Positions 54,423-62,491 of a stretch of 64,000 bases of DNA are shown in pieces. The DNA comes from Pseudomonas sp. MIACH (GTDB taxonomy: Bacteria; Pseudomonadota; Gammaproteobacteria; Pseudomonadales; Pseudomonadaceae): the NCBI RefSeq assembly GCF_001269925.1, contig NZ_LHVO01000053.1:62001-126000 (forward strand). Direction: 5' to 3'. The translations under genes and the position numbers were made by a program. Positions within the stretch are counted from its first letter, which is position 1. Each line of letters starts with the position of its first letter. The notes beneath the pieces were generated by a model. It was not told the origin of the DNA. It searched no databases and saw only the letters and a program-made list of their open reading frames with translations.

Positions 54423-55278
54423 GACCACCGCTGCCCTCGCCGATGAAGTGCAACGCCTGCGCCAGGAGGCCGATGCGTTGCGCGCGGAGCTGGACGAAAC
54501 CAATCAGGGCGTATTGGCGCTGTATGCCGAGCTGGATACCCAGGCCGACCAACTGCGCCAGGCGTCGGACCTCAAAAGCCGCTTCCTGTCGTACATGAGC
54601 CATGAATTCCGCACGCCCCTGGGCTCGATCCTGAGCATCACCAGCCTGCTGGCCGATGAGCTCGATGGCCCGTTGAGTCCCGAGCAACACACCCAGGTGG
54701 GGTTTATCCGCAGCTCGGCGCGCGAGCTGCGTGAAATGGTCGACGACCTGCTGGACCTGGCCAAGATCGAGGCCGGGCGCATCACCATCTCGCCGGCCTG
54801 GTTCGACATGTTCGATTTGTTCTCGGCGTTGCGCGGGATGTTCCGGCCGATTGTCGATGCCTCCTCCATCGACCTGATCTTCGAAGAACCCATCGGCCTG
54901 CCCAAGCTCTACACCGACGACAAGAAGCTGGCGCAGATCCTGCGCAACTTCATCTCCAACGCGCTGAAGTTCACGGTACACGGCGAGGTGCGGGTATCGG
55001 CGCAACGGGTCGGTGAGCAGGAAATCCGCTTTGCCGTGCATGACACCGGCCTGGGCATTCCCGCCGAACTGCACAACAACCTGTTCGAAGACTTTTCCCA
55101 GATCGACTCACCGCTGCAAAAACGCCTGCGCGGCACCGGCCTCGGCCTGTCGCTGTGCAAGCGCTTTGCCGAGCTGCTTGGCGGCCGGGTCGGCGTAGAG
55201 AGTACTCCCGGCGTTGGCTCGATGTTTTTCGTGATCATTCCTCTTTCTATTGCTGGCGGGCCTGTCGATGAACCGTGA
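54415..55278 (+). CDS. Histidine kinase of the stressosome operon
   Basis: A 287-residue kinase with an N-terminal coiled coil (residues 8-52) instead of a sensory or transmembrane domain. HisKA has His63 in MSHEFRTPLGSIL, and the HATPase has QILRNFISNALKFT (N-box), DTGLGIPAE and GTGLGLSLCK. It has no receiver domain. ATG 54415 has GGAGG before it and overlaps the phosphatase stop. A cytoplasmic kinase placed here may read the stressosome state and pass phosphate to the hybrid kinase next door. Confidence 0.85.
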   Translation: MAETTAALADEVQRLRQEADALRAELDETNQGVLALYAELDTQADQLRQASDLKSRFLSYMSHEFRTPLGSILSITSLLADELDGPLSPEQHTQVGFIRSSARELREMVDDLLDLAKIEAGRITISPAWFDMFDLFSALRGMFRPIVDASSIDLIFEEPIGLPKLYTDDKKLAQILRNFISNALKFTVHGEVRVSAQRVGEQEIRFAVHDTGLGIPAELHNNLFEDFSQIDSPLQKRLRGTGLGLSLCKRFAELLGGRVGVESTPGVGSMFFVIIPLSIAGGPVDEP

Positions 55279-57217
55279 CATTCAACTGCTGATCGTCGAC
55301 GACAACGCCGCTACCCGCTACGCCCTGCGCCGGCGCCTGGAAAGCCATCACTACCTCGTGCTTGAGGCCGGCACCGGCCAGGAAGGCCTGGACCTGATCG
55401 CCAGCAAGAAGATCGACGGGCTGATCCTCGACGTCAACCTGCCGGACATGAGCGGCTTCGACATCGTGCGCGTGCTGCGCGCCAATCCGGTCACTGCCTT
55501 GCTGCCGGTGGTGCACGTATCGGCAGCGTCGATCGAGACCGGCGACATCATCACCGGCCTGGATGCCGGGGCCGATGCCTACCTGATCCACCCGGTCGAC
55601 CCCGATGTACTGTTGGCGACCCTGCGCACCTTGTTGCGCGTGCGTGACACTGAATACGCACTGCGCGAGAGCGAGGCGCGCTTTCGCGAGATTTTCTTCA
55701 ACATCAGCGCCCCGATTGCGGTGATGGACGCGCAGCTCAAGGTTCACGAATGCAACCACGCCTTCGCCCAGTTGATTCACGACAACCTCAACCCCGACGC
55801 CCTGCTGGAGTGCTTCGCCGCCGACCAACTCGCGGTGCTTCAGGAACTGTGCCTGCGCCTGGCCGCCGGTGAGCGCTGGAAAGGCACGTTGCAAATGAAG
55901 GTCGACGGTCAGTTGCGCGAGACCGAGTGGCAGATTTCACCCTATCGCAGCGCCGAATTGAGCCTGGTGTTTGTCGAGGATGTCACCGAACACCGCCACC
56001 GCGAACGGCATCAGCAGGCCGAACTGGCCAACGCCACCAACCGGCTGGCCCACACCGAGGCGCAGCTGTTGCAGGCGCAGAAAATGGATGCCCTGGGCAA
56101 ACTCACCGGCGGCATCGCCCATGACTTCAACAACCTGCTGACCGGGATCATCACCAGCCTGGAGCTGATCAAGAAACGCATCGACACCCAGCGCACCGAC
56201 AAAGTCATGGGCTACGCCGATGCGGCGTTGAGTTCAGCCCTGAGTGCCGCCGGTCTGATCAACCGCCTGCTCGCCTTCGCCCGCCAGCAGCCGCTGGATA
56301 CGCGGCCGATCGACATCAATGCCCATGTGCGCTCGCTGGAAGAGCTGCTGGTGCGCACTATCGGTGAACATGTCGCGCTGAAACTCGAACTGACCAACAA
56401 CTCGGCCGTGGCCATGGTTGATCCGATCCAGCTGGAAAGCGCCGTGCTGAACCTGGTGATCAACGCCCGCGACGCGCTGCCCAAAGGCGGCAATATCTGG
56501 GTGACCACCTACCTGGCCTACTCCAACGGCAACCTCAAACTGGAAAACGGCCCCTACGTCGCCCTGTCGGTGCGCGATAACGGCGTGGGCATCGAGCACA
56601 GCGTCATCGACAAGGTGTTCGATCCGTTTTTCACCACCAAGCCCGTCGGCCAGGGTACCGGGCTGGGCCTGTCGACCATCTACGGGTTTGCCCGCCAGTC
56701 CGGCGGCGATGCACAGATCCGCAGCGTGCCCCGACAGGGCACCGAGGTGACCATCATGCTCCCCGCCGCAAGCGGCCCCGCCAGCACGACGGTCAAGCCC
56801 CTGGCAGAACCCGGCCACAGCCACGGCGAACATGTGCTGATCGTCGAAGACATGCCTTCGGTGCGCAGCTTCGTGGCCGAGGTGCTGATCGACGCCGGCT
56901 ACCGCTGCAGCCTGGCCGCCGATGGCGACGAAGCCATCGCCAGCTTGCGCAACGACCCGAGCATCGACCTGCTGCTGACCGATGTCGGCCTGCCCTACAT
57001 GACCGGGCGCGAACTGGCCGATGTCGTACGTGAAATGCACCCTGCACTGCCGATTCTGTTCATGACGGGCTACGCGGAAAACGCGGCGAATCGCCAGAGC
57101 TTCCTCGGCGAAGGCATGGACCTGATTTACAAGCCGTTTCATATCGATGAGTTGCTGGCGAAGATCCGTCGCGGACTGGAATTAACGCCGCCCCCGACCA
57201 CCCTGGCGCACGAGTGA
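55268..57217 (+). CDS. Hybrid kinase REC-PAS-HisKA-HATPase-REC
   Basis: A 649-residue protein. The N-terminal REC (1-125) has phospho-Asp55 in GLILDVNLPDMSG, but its usual Lys is His in DAYLIHPVDPD. PAS lies at about 132-240, HisKA has His285 in GGIAHDFNNLLTG, the HATPase has VLNLVINARDALP and GTGLGLSTIYGF, and the C-terminal REC has LLLTDVGLPYMTG and IYKPFHIDEL. It ends the operon without a DNA-binding protein, so its output partner is elsewhere. It overlaps the previous gene by 11 bases. Confidence 0.88.
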   Translation: MNRDIQLLIVDDNAATRYALRRRLESHHYLVLEAGTGQEGLDLIASKKIDGLILDVNLPDMSGFDIVRVLRANPVTALLPVVHVSAASIETGDIITGLDAGADAYLIHPVDPDVLLATLRTLLRVRDTEYALRESEARFREIFFNISAPIAVMDAQLKVHECNHAFAQLIHDNLNPDALLECFAADQLAVLQELCLRLAAGERWKGTLQMKVDGQLRETEWQISPYRSAELSLVFVEDVTEHRHRERHQQAELANATNRLAHTEAQLLQAQKMDALGKLTGGIAHDFNNLLTGIITSLELIKKRIDTQRTDKVMGYADAALSSALSAAGLINRLLAFARQQPLDTRPIDINAHVRSLEELLVRTIGEHVALKLELTNNSAVAMVDPIQLESAVLNLVINARDALPKGGNIWVTTYLAYSNGNLKLENGPYVALSVRDNGVGIEHSVIDKVFDPFFTTKPVGQGTGLGLSTIYGFARQSGGDAQIRSVPRQGTEVTIMLPAASGPASTTVKPLAEPGHSHGEHVLIVEDMPSVRSFVAEVLIDAGYRCSLAADGDEAIASLRNDPSIDLLLTDVGLPYMTGRELADVVREMHPALPILFMTGYAENAANRQSFLGEGMDLIYKPFHIDELLAKIRRGLELTPPPTTLAHE

Positions 57218-57218
57218 G

Positions 57219-58844
57219 TTACAGCTGAAACCGCGCCACCGCCTCGTTCAGCGAGACGGCCAATTGCGCCAGTTCACGGCTTGAGCCATTGATCTGTCCG
57301 GCCCCGGAAGAGGACTGTGCGGACAGGTCGCGAATATTGACGATATTGCGATCGACTTCCTTGGCCACCTGGGCCTGCTCCTCGGCGGCGCTCGCGATGA
57401 CCAGGTTGCGCTGGTGAATCTGGTCGATGGAGTCGGTGATCTGGCTCAACGCACCGCCCGCGCCCTCAGCCAAGGCCAGGGTGTCGGTGGCACGCTGGGT
57501 ACTCGACTGCATCGAGGTCAACGCTTCGTTGGATCCCGTGCGCATCGCGGTCACCATCTGGTCGATTTCCAGGGTCGATTGTTGAGTGCGATGGGCCAGG
57601 GCGCGGACTTCATCAGCCACCACCGCAAAGCCGCGCCCGGACTCACCGGCGCGCGCCGCCTCAATCGCGGCGTTGAGCGCCAGCAGGTTGGTCTGCTCGG
57701 CGATGGAGCGAATCACGTCGAGTACCTTGCCGATGTCCCGCGATTGCTCGGCGAGGTTCTGCACCAGGGTCGAGGTTTCGCCGATGTTGGTGCTCAGGGC
57801 TTGAATGGCGCTGACCGTTTCACCCACACGGTGCTGGCCTTCGCGCGCGGTTTCATTGGAAAGACGCGTGGACTCGGAGGTGGACACCGCATTGCGCGCC
57901 ACCTCATCCGCCGCCGAGGTCATCTCGTTGACAGCGGTAGCGGCCTGCTCGATTTCAGCGGTCTGCTTTTGCAGGCTGCGGCTGCTCTGGTCAGTGATGC
58001 CGTTCAGGTCAGTGGCCGATGACGCCATCTGCCCCGCCGACTGACGAATCAGTTGCAACGTCCCGCGCAGGTTGGCCTGCATGGTCTTGAGTGCCACCAG
58101 CAGGCGAGTCACTTCGTCATTGCCGCTCACGTCTACCGTCTGGGTCAGGTCGCCCTCGGCCACGTTTTCGGCGGCCCGCACCGCATGGCTCAGCGGGCCG
58201 ACAATGCTGCGCGTGAGCAACCAGGCCAGCAGCACGGTGCTCAACCCCGCAACGATCACAAAGCCGAACACCATGGTGCGCGAGCGGCCGTACTGCGACT
58301 CGGCCGTCTGGCCCTGTTGGTTGATCTGGGCGTTGTAATAGTCGGCCAGGGCATTGAGCTGGGCACCGGAGCCATCGACCACGGTTTTCATATCCACCAG
58401 CAACAACTTGTTGAGCTCGGCGCCCTGCTGCTTGTCGGCAAGGCTGAACGACTGCGCCAGCCCCTGCTGGTATTGGCGCAGCGAGACCTGGAATTGGTCA
58501 TAAAGCGTGCGTACTTCGGGGGTGTCGATCACCGCATCGAGGTCAGCCAGCCGTTTGGCCAGGTCCTGGCTGCGGGTGTCCATCTGGCTACGGTATTGCG
58601 GGATGCTCGCCGGATTCGGGTCCAGCGCCATGCGTAGAGAGATCGTACGAATGCGCAACATGATTTCGCGAATGTCCGCCACCAGCCGCATCTTCGGCAC
58701 CAGCCCACTTTCCACCTGCACCGCACTCGCGCGGATGCTTGCCATGTTCGAGAGCGCAAAAAAACCCAGCAGGGCCACGAGCAAAGCAATCAAGGCAAAA
58801 CCCAGACCCGCACGGCGGGCGATGGACAGGCTGCGAAGGGACAT
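57219..58844 (-). CDS. Methyl-accepting chemotaxis protein
   Basis: A 541-residue MCP. A first transmembrane helix lies at about residues 12-32 ([21 protein letters not shown]), followed by a four-helix-bundle periplasmic sensor. A second helix ([19 protein letters not shown], about 190-210) precedes HAMP. The signalling tip [39 protein letters not shown] is cut here for description only: it is the canonical MA hairpin. The ligand is unknown. A FliA-type promoter lies 45 bp upstream of its start, and it ends one base from the hybrid kinase gene. Confidence 0.9.
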   Translation of the reverse strand: MSLRSLSIARRAGLGFALIALLVALLGFFALSNMASIRASAVQVESGLVPKMRLVADIREIMLRIRTISLRMALDPNPASIPQYRSQMDTRSQDLAKRLADLDAVIDTPEVRTLYDQFQVSLRQYQQGLAQSFSLADKQQGAELNKLLLVDMKTVVDGSGAQLNALADYYNAQINQQGQTAESQYGRSRTMVFGFVIVAGLSTVLLAWLLTRSIVGPLSHAVRAAENVAEGDLTQTVDVSGNDEVTRLLVALKTMQANLRGTLQLIRQSAGQMASSATDLNGITDQSSRSLQKQTAEIEQAATAVNEMTSAADEVARNAVSTSESTRLSNETAREGQHRVGETVSAIQALSTNIGETSTLVQNLAEQSRDIGKVLDVIRSIAEQTNLLALNAAIEAARAGESGRGFAVVADEVRALAHRTQQSTLEIDQMVTAMRTGSNEALTSMQSSTQRATDTLALAEGAGGALSQITDSIDQIHQRNLVIASAAEEQAQVAKEVDRNIVNIRDLSAQSSSGAGQINGSSRELAQLAVSLNEAVARFQL

Positions 58845-58888
58845 TAGGGGGGACTCTCTTATTGGGGGATACGATGTCGTACGAGAGT

Positions 58889-58915
58889 GTTTCGGCCGTG
58901 TGGATAAAGACTTGA
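58889..58915 (-). promoter_or_regulatory. FliA (sigma-28) promoter for the MCP gene
   Basis: On the minus strand TCAAGTCT (58915-58908) is followed by an 11-base spacer and GCCGAAAC (58896-58889). The flagellar sigma-28 consensus is TAAAGTTT-N11-GCCGATAA, matching at spacing and most positions. The MCP start codon is 45 bp downstream, so the gene belongs to the flagellar/chemotaxis regulon. Confidence 0.75.
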
Positions 58916-59086
58916 GGGGCGTACACCCAATCAGCGGCTGATCTTATTCCCGCCATTGGCCGCCAGAATCGTGTTTATGAAGTGCTGAATGGAAAACGAG
59001 CGCTGACCTTGCCAATGATTTGGAAGCTGCATGAGATGTTTGGTATTCCAGCAGAAAGCCTGATCAAGCCAGTAAGGCATGCTTGA
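58916..59086 (+). pseudogene. HigA-like antitoxin remnant (5' end lost)
   Basis: A frame open from 58916 (after a TGA at 58913-58915) to the TGA at 59084 encodes a stretch with [23 protein letters not shown] and LPMIWKLHEMFGIPAESLI. It matches the HTH-to-C-terminal half of HigA/YgjM-type XRE antitoxins. No ATG, GTG or ribosome-binding site precedes the HTH, so the protein cannot be made whole. Its first codons overlap the MCP promoter. It is a decayed fragment of a toxin-antitoxin locus, with no toxin seen beside it. Confidence 0.65.
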
Positions 59087-59180
59087 AGACGGAATACGGT
59101 TGGTTGTGCCTGCTGGAAACAACCACTACGGCCCTGTTTGCTGCTCGGAATGAGTAGCTTGCCCTCAAATCTCAGAAACG

Positions 59181-59217
59181 AAAAAGCCCCGTAGCTTATT
59201 CAGCTACGGGGCTTTTT
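59181..59217. terminator. Strong bidirectional terminator (3' of former tRNA-Ser)
   Basis: AAAAAGCCCCGTAGCT (59181-59196) pairs perfectly with AGCTACGGGGCTTTTT (59202-59217) around a 5-base loop, giving U-tracts on both strands. On the minus strand it lies just after the tRNA 3'-end remnant, as expected of a tRNA terminator. Confidence 0.9.
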
Positions 59218-59225
59218 CTATGTAA

Positions 59226-59241
59226 TGGCGGAGAGATAGGG
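59226..59241 (-). other. Attachment-site core: 3' end of tRNA-Ser(CGA)
   Basis: TGGCGGAGAGATAGGG is the reverse complement of CCCTATCTCTCCGCCA. I recognise that as the 3' end, including encoded CCA, of the Pseudomonas serine tRNA with anticodon CGA. The match then stops abruptly, so the rest of the tRNA is missing here. With an integrase 104 bp away, this is best read as one end of an element inserted in tRNA-Ser. The complete gene would be at the far end beyond the window. Confidence 0.6.
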
Positions 59242-59303
59242 AGGCTCCACACAACGGTAAAAACGCCAGCAACCATTGAATTATGGGGCTTTCACGGCCG
59301 TTT

Positions 59304-59325
59304 TACGTACAATAAATACGTACAA
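59304..59325. promoter_or_regulatory. Two TACGTACAA direct repeats upstream of the integrase gene
   Basis: TACGTACAA occurs at 59304-59312 and 59317-59325, 13 bp apart start to start, in the integrase leader. Each includes the palindrome TACGTA. They could be an operator or arm-type binding sites of the recombinase; neither is shown. Confidence 0.4.
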
Positions 59326-59344
59326 ACGATCACTGGTACATCAA

Positions 59345-60826
59345 ATGGCAAACAACTTAGAACTCCAAGGGGGCACCTACCACGTCAGGCTAGCCGTCCC
59401 CGTAGACGTACAAAAAGCATTCGGCGGACGTCGTGTGCTTTCTCAAACACTCATGACAGGCGTGCATCAAGAAGCACTGGATCGCAGACTTCCCATTCTT
59501 GCCGCTTGGAAAGCTCAAATCAAAATTGCACGCGAAGGCAAACCACTGCCCGAAGGCTGGCAGGACAATCTAGTTTCAGGACTGCTTGAACTGGACTCCC
59601 TGAAGCGGAACCGAAAACTCGACATCATCGGTGAACCTACAGCCCCATTGGCCGTCAGCGAATCAGAAGTCGAAGCGTTTAAGGCAGAGAATCCAGGGTT
59701 TGTCGCACTTCTTGAAAGAGTCATCGACCATGAATGGGACAACGGTGTAGAAGGCGAGTTACGCATCCAAGAAGGATTGCATCGAGCATTCAAAAAAACG
59801 ATTCAAAACGAGTTCGCCTCGATGCACCGTCTGTCCTCGGACGAGCACAAAGAATTGGCAGGGCTGATCAATAACCCGAAGTCATACACACCCAAATCCC
59901 CCATTACCAAAGCAAGGCTGGCAACGTTCCGAACCTTTCGAGAAAACCGAAATATCGCCGCCAAAACGATTGATCAGCAACAGTCAAAATTAGAAAAGCT
60001 GTCGGCATACCTCACGCAAACAGGTAAACCGCTGGACTTCGATGCGATTTCGTCGTGGTTGGATTCAATCAATTTGGCGAGTAAGACCCTGACGCAATAC
60101 CTGCTGGCGGGGAATGTCTTCTGGAAATGGGCAATGAAGCATGACGCTCGTTGGCGGATCGACTACAAGGACAGAGCCAACCCATTTGAAGAGCACGATC
60201 TGCCGAAAGTGAGAGGCAGGGACAAGGTAGACGCGCAACGCAAAGACTTCACCTTGGATGACCTTACAAAGCTACACGCGGCAGCGGTTTCAGAAGGACT
60301 ACAGGCCCTAGCGGACCTGATCCTACTTGGAACCTTCACAGGGGCCCGTATCGAAGAACTGTGCCAACTGAAGAAAGACAACGTGATCACCATGGATAAC
60401 GTTCTTAGCTTCGATATTACTGACAGCAAGACCAAAGCTGGAATCCGGGTCGTCCCAGTCCACCCAGGCATCATCGATCTTGTGAAACGACTGATCAACG
60501 ATTCGACTGATGAATACCTTATCGTTACCAAGAGCCGTAGCAAGTATGGGATCCGATCAGACCCCATGGTGAAGGCTTTTGGCAGGTTGAAGACAGCACA
60601 GGGATTTGGGTCGGATCGTGTTTTTCACTCCATCCGAAAGACCGTTATTACACAGCTTGTTAGGGCGAACGTACAAGGCACTTTGATTGCTGAACTTGTA
60701 GGTCATGAAACCGGGTTGGTTACGTTTGACGTGTACAGCCAAGGGGCGACAATCGCACAAAAACTCGATGCAATATCGAAGCTTCCCCCGTTAAGCAAGC
60801 TTGAATCTGCTCGCATCGGTACGTAG
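59345..60826 (+). CDS. Tyrosine recombinase (integrase)
   Basis: A 493-residue phage/island-type integrase. The N-terminal arm-binding and SAM-like core region precedes the catalytic domain (from about residue 310). The active site comprises Arg in GTFTGARIEELCQL, Lys in DSKTKAGIR, HSIRK (His-x-x-Arg box), the His of LVGHETG and the Tyr of FDVYSQG. All six catalytic positions look intact, so it is probably active. ATG 59345 is preferred; a TTG further upstream would extend it. It lies immediately right of the tRNA-Ser att core. Confidence 0.9.
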   Translation: MANNLELQGGTYHVRLAVPVDVQKAFGGRRVLSQTLMTGVHQEALDRRLPILAAWKAQIKIAREGKPLPEGWQDNLVSGLLELDSLKRNRKLDIIGEPTAPLAVSESEVEAFKAENPGFVALLERVIDHEWDNGVEGELRIQEGLHRAFKKTIQNEFASMHRLSSDEHKELAGLINNPKSYTPKSPITKARLATFRTFRENRNIAAKTIDQQQSKLEKLSAYLTQTGKPLDFDAISSWLDSINLASKTLTQYLLAGNVFWKWAMKHDARWRIDYKDRANPFEEHDLPKVRGRDKVDAQRKDFTLDDLTKLHAAAVSEGLQALADLILLGTFTGARIEELCQLKKDNVITMDNVLSFDITDSKTKAGIRVVPVHPGIIDLVKRLINDSTDEYLIVTKSRSKYGIRSDPMVKAFGRLKTAQGFGSDRVFHSIRKTVITQLVRANVQGTLIAELVGHETGLVTFDVYSQGATIAQKLDAISKLPPLSKLESARIGT

Positions 60827-60927
60827 CTGGCACAGCTAACCCCATACTGGGACCCATGGGCCTTTAGGCAGAATATAGGGTGGTATCAAAACACCCTCGC
60901 CTGCCCCCCCTAGCCCTATCGGCGATC

Positions 60928-60946
60928 TGTTCCCAATTTGGTAACA
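60928..60946. promoter_or_regulatory. Operator 1 of the toxin-antitoxin operon
   Basis: TGTTCCCAATTTGGTAACA is a 19-bp inverted repeat (8-bp arms, one mismatch, 3-bp spacer). It ends five bases before the -35 box at 60952. Its left arm is identical to that of operator 2, whose centre is 52 bp downstream. Confidence 0.65.
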
Positions 60947-60951
60947 CCTTC

Positions 60952-60980
60952 TTGACATTCAAATCTGACGAAGGTAGCTT
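60952..60980 (+). promoter_or_regulatory. Sigma-70-type promoter of the toxin operon
   Basis: TTGACA (60952-60957, perfect -35) and TAGCTT (60975-60980, weak -10) are separated by 17 bp. Operator 1 lies just upstream and operator 2 overlaps the end of the -10 box, an arrangement suited to tight autorepression. Confidence 0.6.
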
Positions 60981-60998
60981 GTTCCCAAAATGGGAACA
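60980..60998. promoter_or_regulatory. Operator 2 of the toxin-antitoxin operon
   Basis: TGTTCCCAAAATGGGAACA is a perfect 8-bp inverted repeat with a 3-bp spacer. It covers the probable transcription start and stops 11 bases before the toxin ATG. Confidence 0.7.
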
Positions 60999-61009
60999 CG
61001 GCCAGATTT

Positions 61010-61273
61010 ATGAAGCTGCTAGGTACAAAGAAGTTGGCCTCGCTCAAAGGGGAAAGCGTCCTGATTGACCGCTGGGTTTCGAGCTGGGTGAGTGAAGTGA
61101 CCCACGCGAGCTGGAAGCACGCTGACGATGTCACTGAGCAATTCCCCGCAGCCACAGTCGGGGATGGCGCACTTTATTCATTCTCGATTGAACAAACAGG
61201 CATTGAAGTTTGGTTGAAAATTGCTTTTGCACAAGGAATCGCAATTATCACAGAGTTAAGTAGAAAACCATGA
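61010..61273 (+). CDS. HigB-family toxin-like protein
   Basis: An 87-residue protein resembling HigB-type RNA-cleaving toxins: RWVSSWVSEVTHASWKHADDV followed by FPAATVGDGALYSFSIE and VWLKIAFAQGIAIITE. Typical members end with a THxEYD-like segment; this one stops at TELSRKP, so the C-terminus is shorter. It is the first gene of the operon and overlaps the XRE-peptidase gene by four bases, in the toxin-first order usual for higBA. No clear ribosome-binding site is seen. Toxicity is inferred. Confidence 0.65.
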   Translation: MKLLGTKKLASLKGESVLIDRWVSSWVSEVTHASWKHADDVTEQFPAATVGDGALYSFSIEQTGIEVWLKIAFAQGIAIITELSRKP

Positions 61274-62481
61274 TTACGACTACAGCAAAAATTATCAAAA
61301 CAGAACAGCAATACTTTGAATACTTCGATAAAGTTCAGTATTTGATAAACAAGCTCCCTGATCTTGGCACGGAAGAAAGTGAGACACTAGAGTTACTATC
61401 GGTACTCATTGAAAACTATGAACTTCAAAAATATCCGGTAGAACCGCCCGACCCGATTGACGCTATATTATTCAGAATGGCAGAGAAAGGATTACGGCAA
61501 ACTGACTTGGTTCCGTATTTTGGCACACGCAGCCGTGTTTCCGAAATACTTGCCCGCAAGCGACCATTGACTGTGCCTATGATTCGCGCCCTTTCTATAG
61601 GTTTGGGCATTTCTGCTGAAGTTCTGATTGGTCTTGACCAAATTGAAGTTAAGATTGACAACAAAATAATTGACTGGTCAAAGTTCCCGATCAAGGAAAT
61701 GATTACACGAGGATGGATTAGAACGGCAACTGAGAAATCCAAACAAGCTGCTGAAGACATAGTCAAAAGCTTCATTGCGAGTGCTGGATTACAAACTGAA
61801 AATGCGGCATTTAGACGAACCTTGTCCGGGGACGCATTAACACAAACCACAACGTACACACTACATGCATGGCTAGCGCGTGTAATCCAAAAGTCCAGAG
61901 AAGAAACTTCTGAGAAGCCTGAATACGACAGCAATTCAGTTAACGAAAACCTAATAAAAAAGATCGTCAGTCTTAGCGTTAATGATGACGGACCAAAGCT
62001 TGCAATCGACTTAATCAAAAGCATAGGAATTTCAGTTGTGATAGAACCACAACTGAAAGGGACAATGTTGGACGGCGCCGCATTAATGGATACCGATGGA
62101 ACCCCCATTATTGCGTTAACCTTGCGAAATGACCGGCTCGACAATTTCTGGTTTACATTGGTTCATGAGCTTGCTCATATATGGAAACATATAAAAACCC
62201 CAGACGAAGTAATTCTTGATGACTTGGAACACTCATCTGACGACAGACGTGAAGCAGAAGCCAACAGGATAGCTCGTGATTCCTTCATACCTAGATCACA
62301 ATGGAAAAGTTCTGGGGCGTATGTATCACCGAGCAAAGAAAGCATTTTTGCATTATCCAAAGAACTTAAAATTCACCCTTCAATAATTGCTGGGCGATTG
62401 CGCAAGGAAACAGGAAACTACAATCAATTCACCGATCTCGTCGGCCATGGCGAAGTTCGAAAACACTTTGAAACCACATAG
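61270..62481 (+). CDS. HigA-like XRE domain fused to ImmA/IrrE metallopeptidase
   Basis: A 403-residue two-part protein. The XRE domain (about residues 60-120) has KGLRQTDLVPYFGTRSRVSEIL, RPLTVPMIRALSIGLGIS and AEVLIG, close to HigA antitoxins. The C-terminal ImmA/IrrE (DUF955) zinc peptidase has HELAH at about residues 299-303 and a Glu-bearing REAEANRIARDSFIP helix. Such peptidases cleave repressors in DNA-damage or mobile-element responses. Joined to an antitoxin-type DNA-binding domain, it may both repress the operon and release it on a signal. It lies between the toxin and Beta-protein genes. Confidence 0.82.
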   Translation: MITTTAKIIKTEQQYFEYFDKVQYLINKLPDLGTEESETLELLSVLIENYELQKYPVEPPDPIDAILFRMAEKGLRQTDLVPYFGTRSRVSEILARKRPLTVPMIRALSIGLGISAEVLIGLDQIEVKIDNKIIDWSKFPIKEMITRGWIRTATEKSKQAAEDIVKSFIASAGLQTENAAFRRTLSGDALTQTTTYTLHAWLARVIQKSREETSEKPEYDSNSVNENLIKKIVSLSVNDDGPKLAIDLIKSIGISVVIEPQLKGTMLDGAALMDTDGTPIIALTLRNDRLDNFWFTLVHELAHIWKHIKTPDEVILDDLEHSSDDRREAEANRIARDSFIPRSQWKSSGAYVSPSKESIFALSKELKIHPSIIAGRLRKETGNYNQFTDLVGHGEVRKHFETT

Positions 62482-62491
62482 GCGTACCGAT

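Noticed and set aside
58931-59122. Minus-strand 63-codon frame near the MCP promoter
   Set aside because: It is antisense to the HigA-like remnant, and no start signal or homology is visible.
59226-59241. Complete tRNA-Ser gene
   Set aside because: Only the 3'-terminal 16 bp are present; no anticodon arm or D arm follows.
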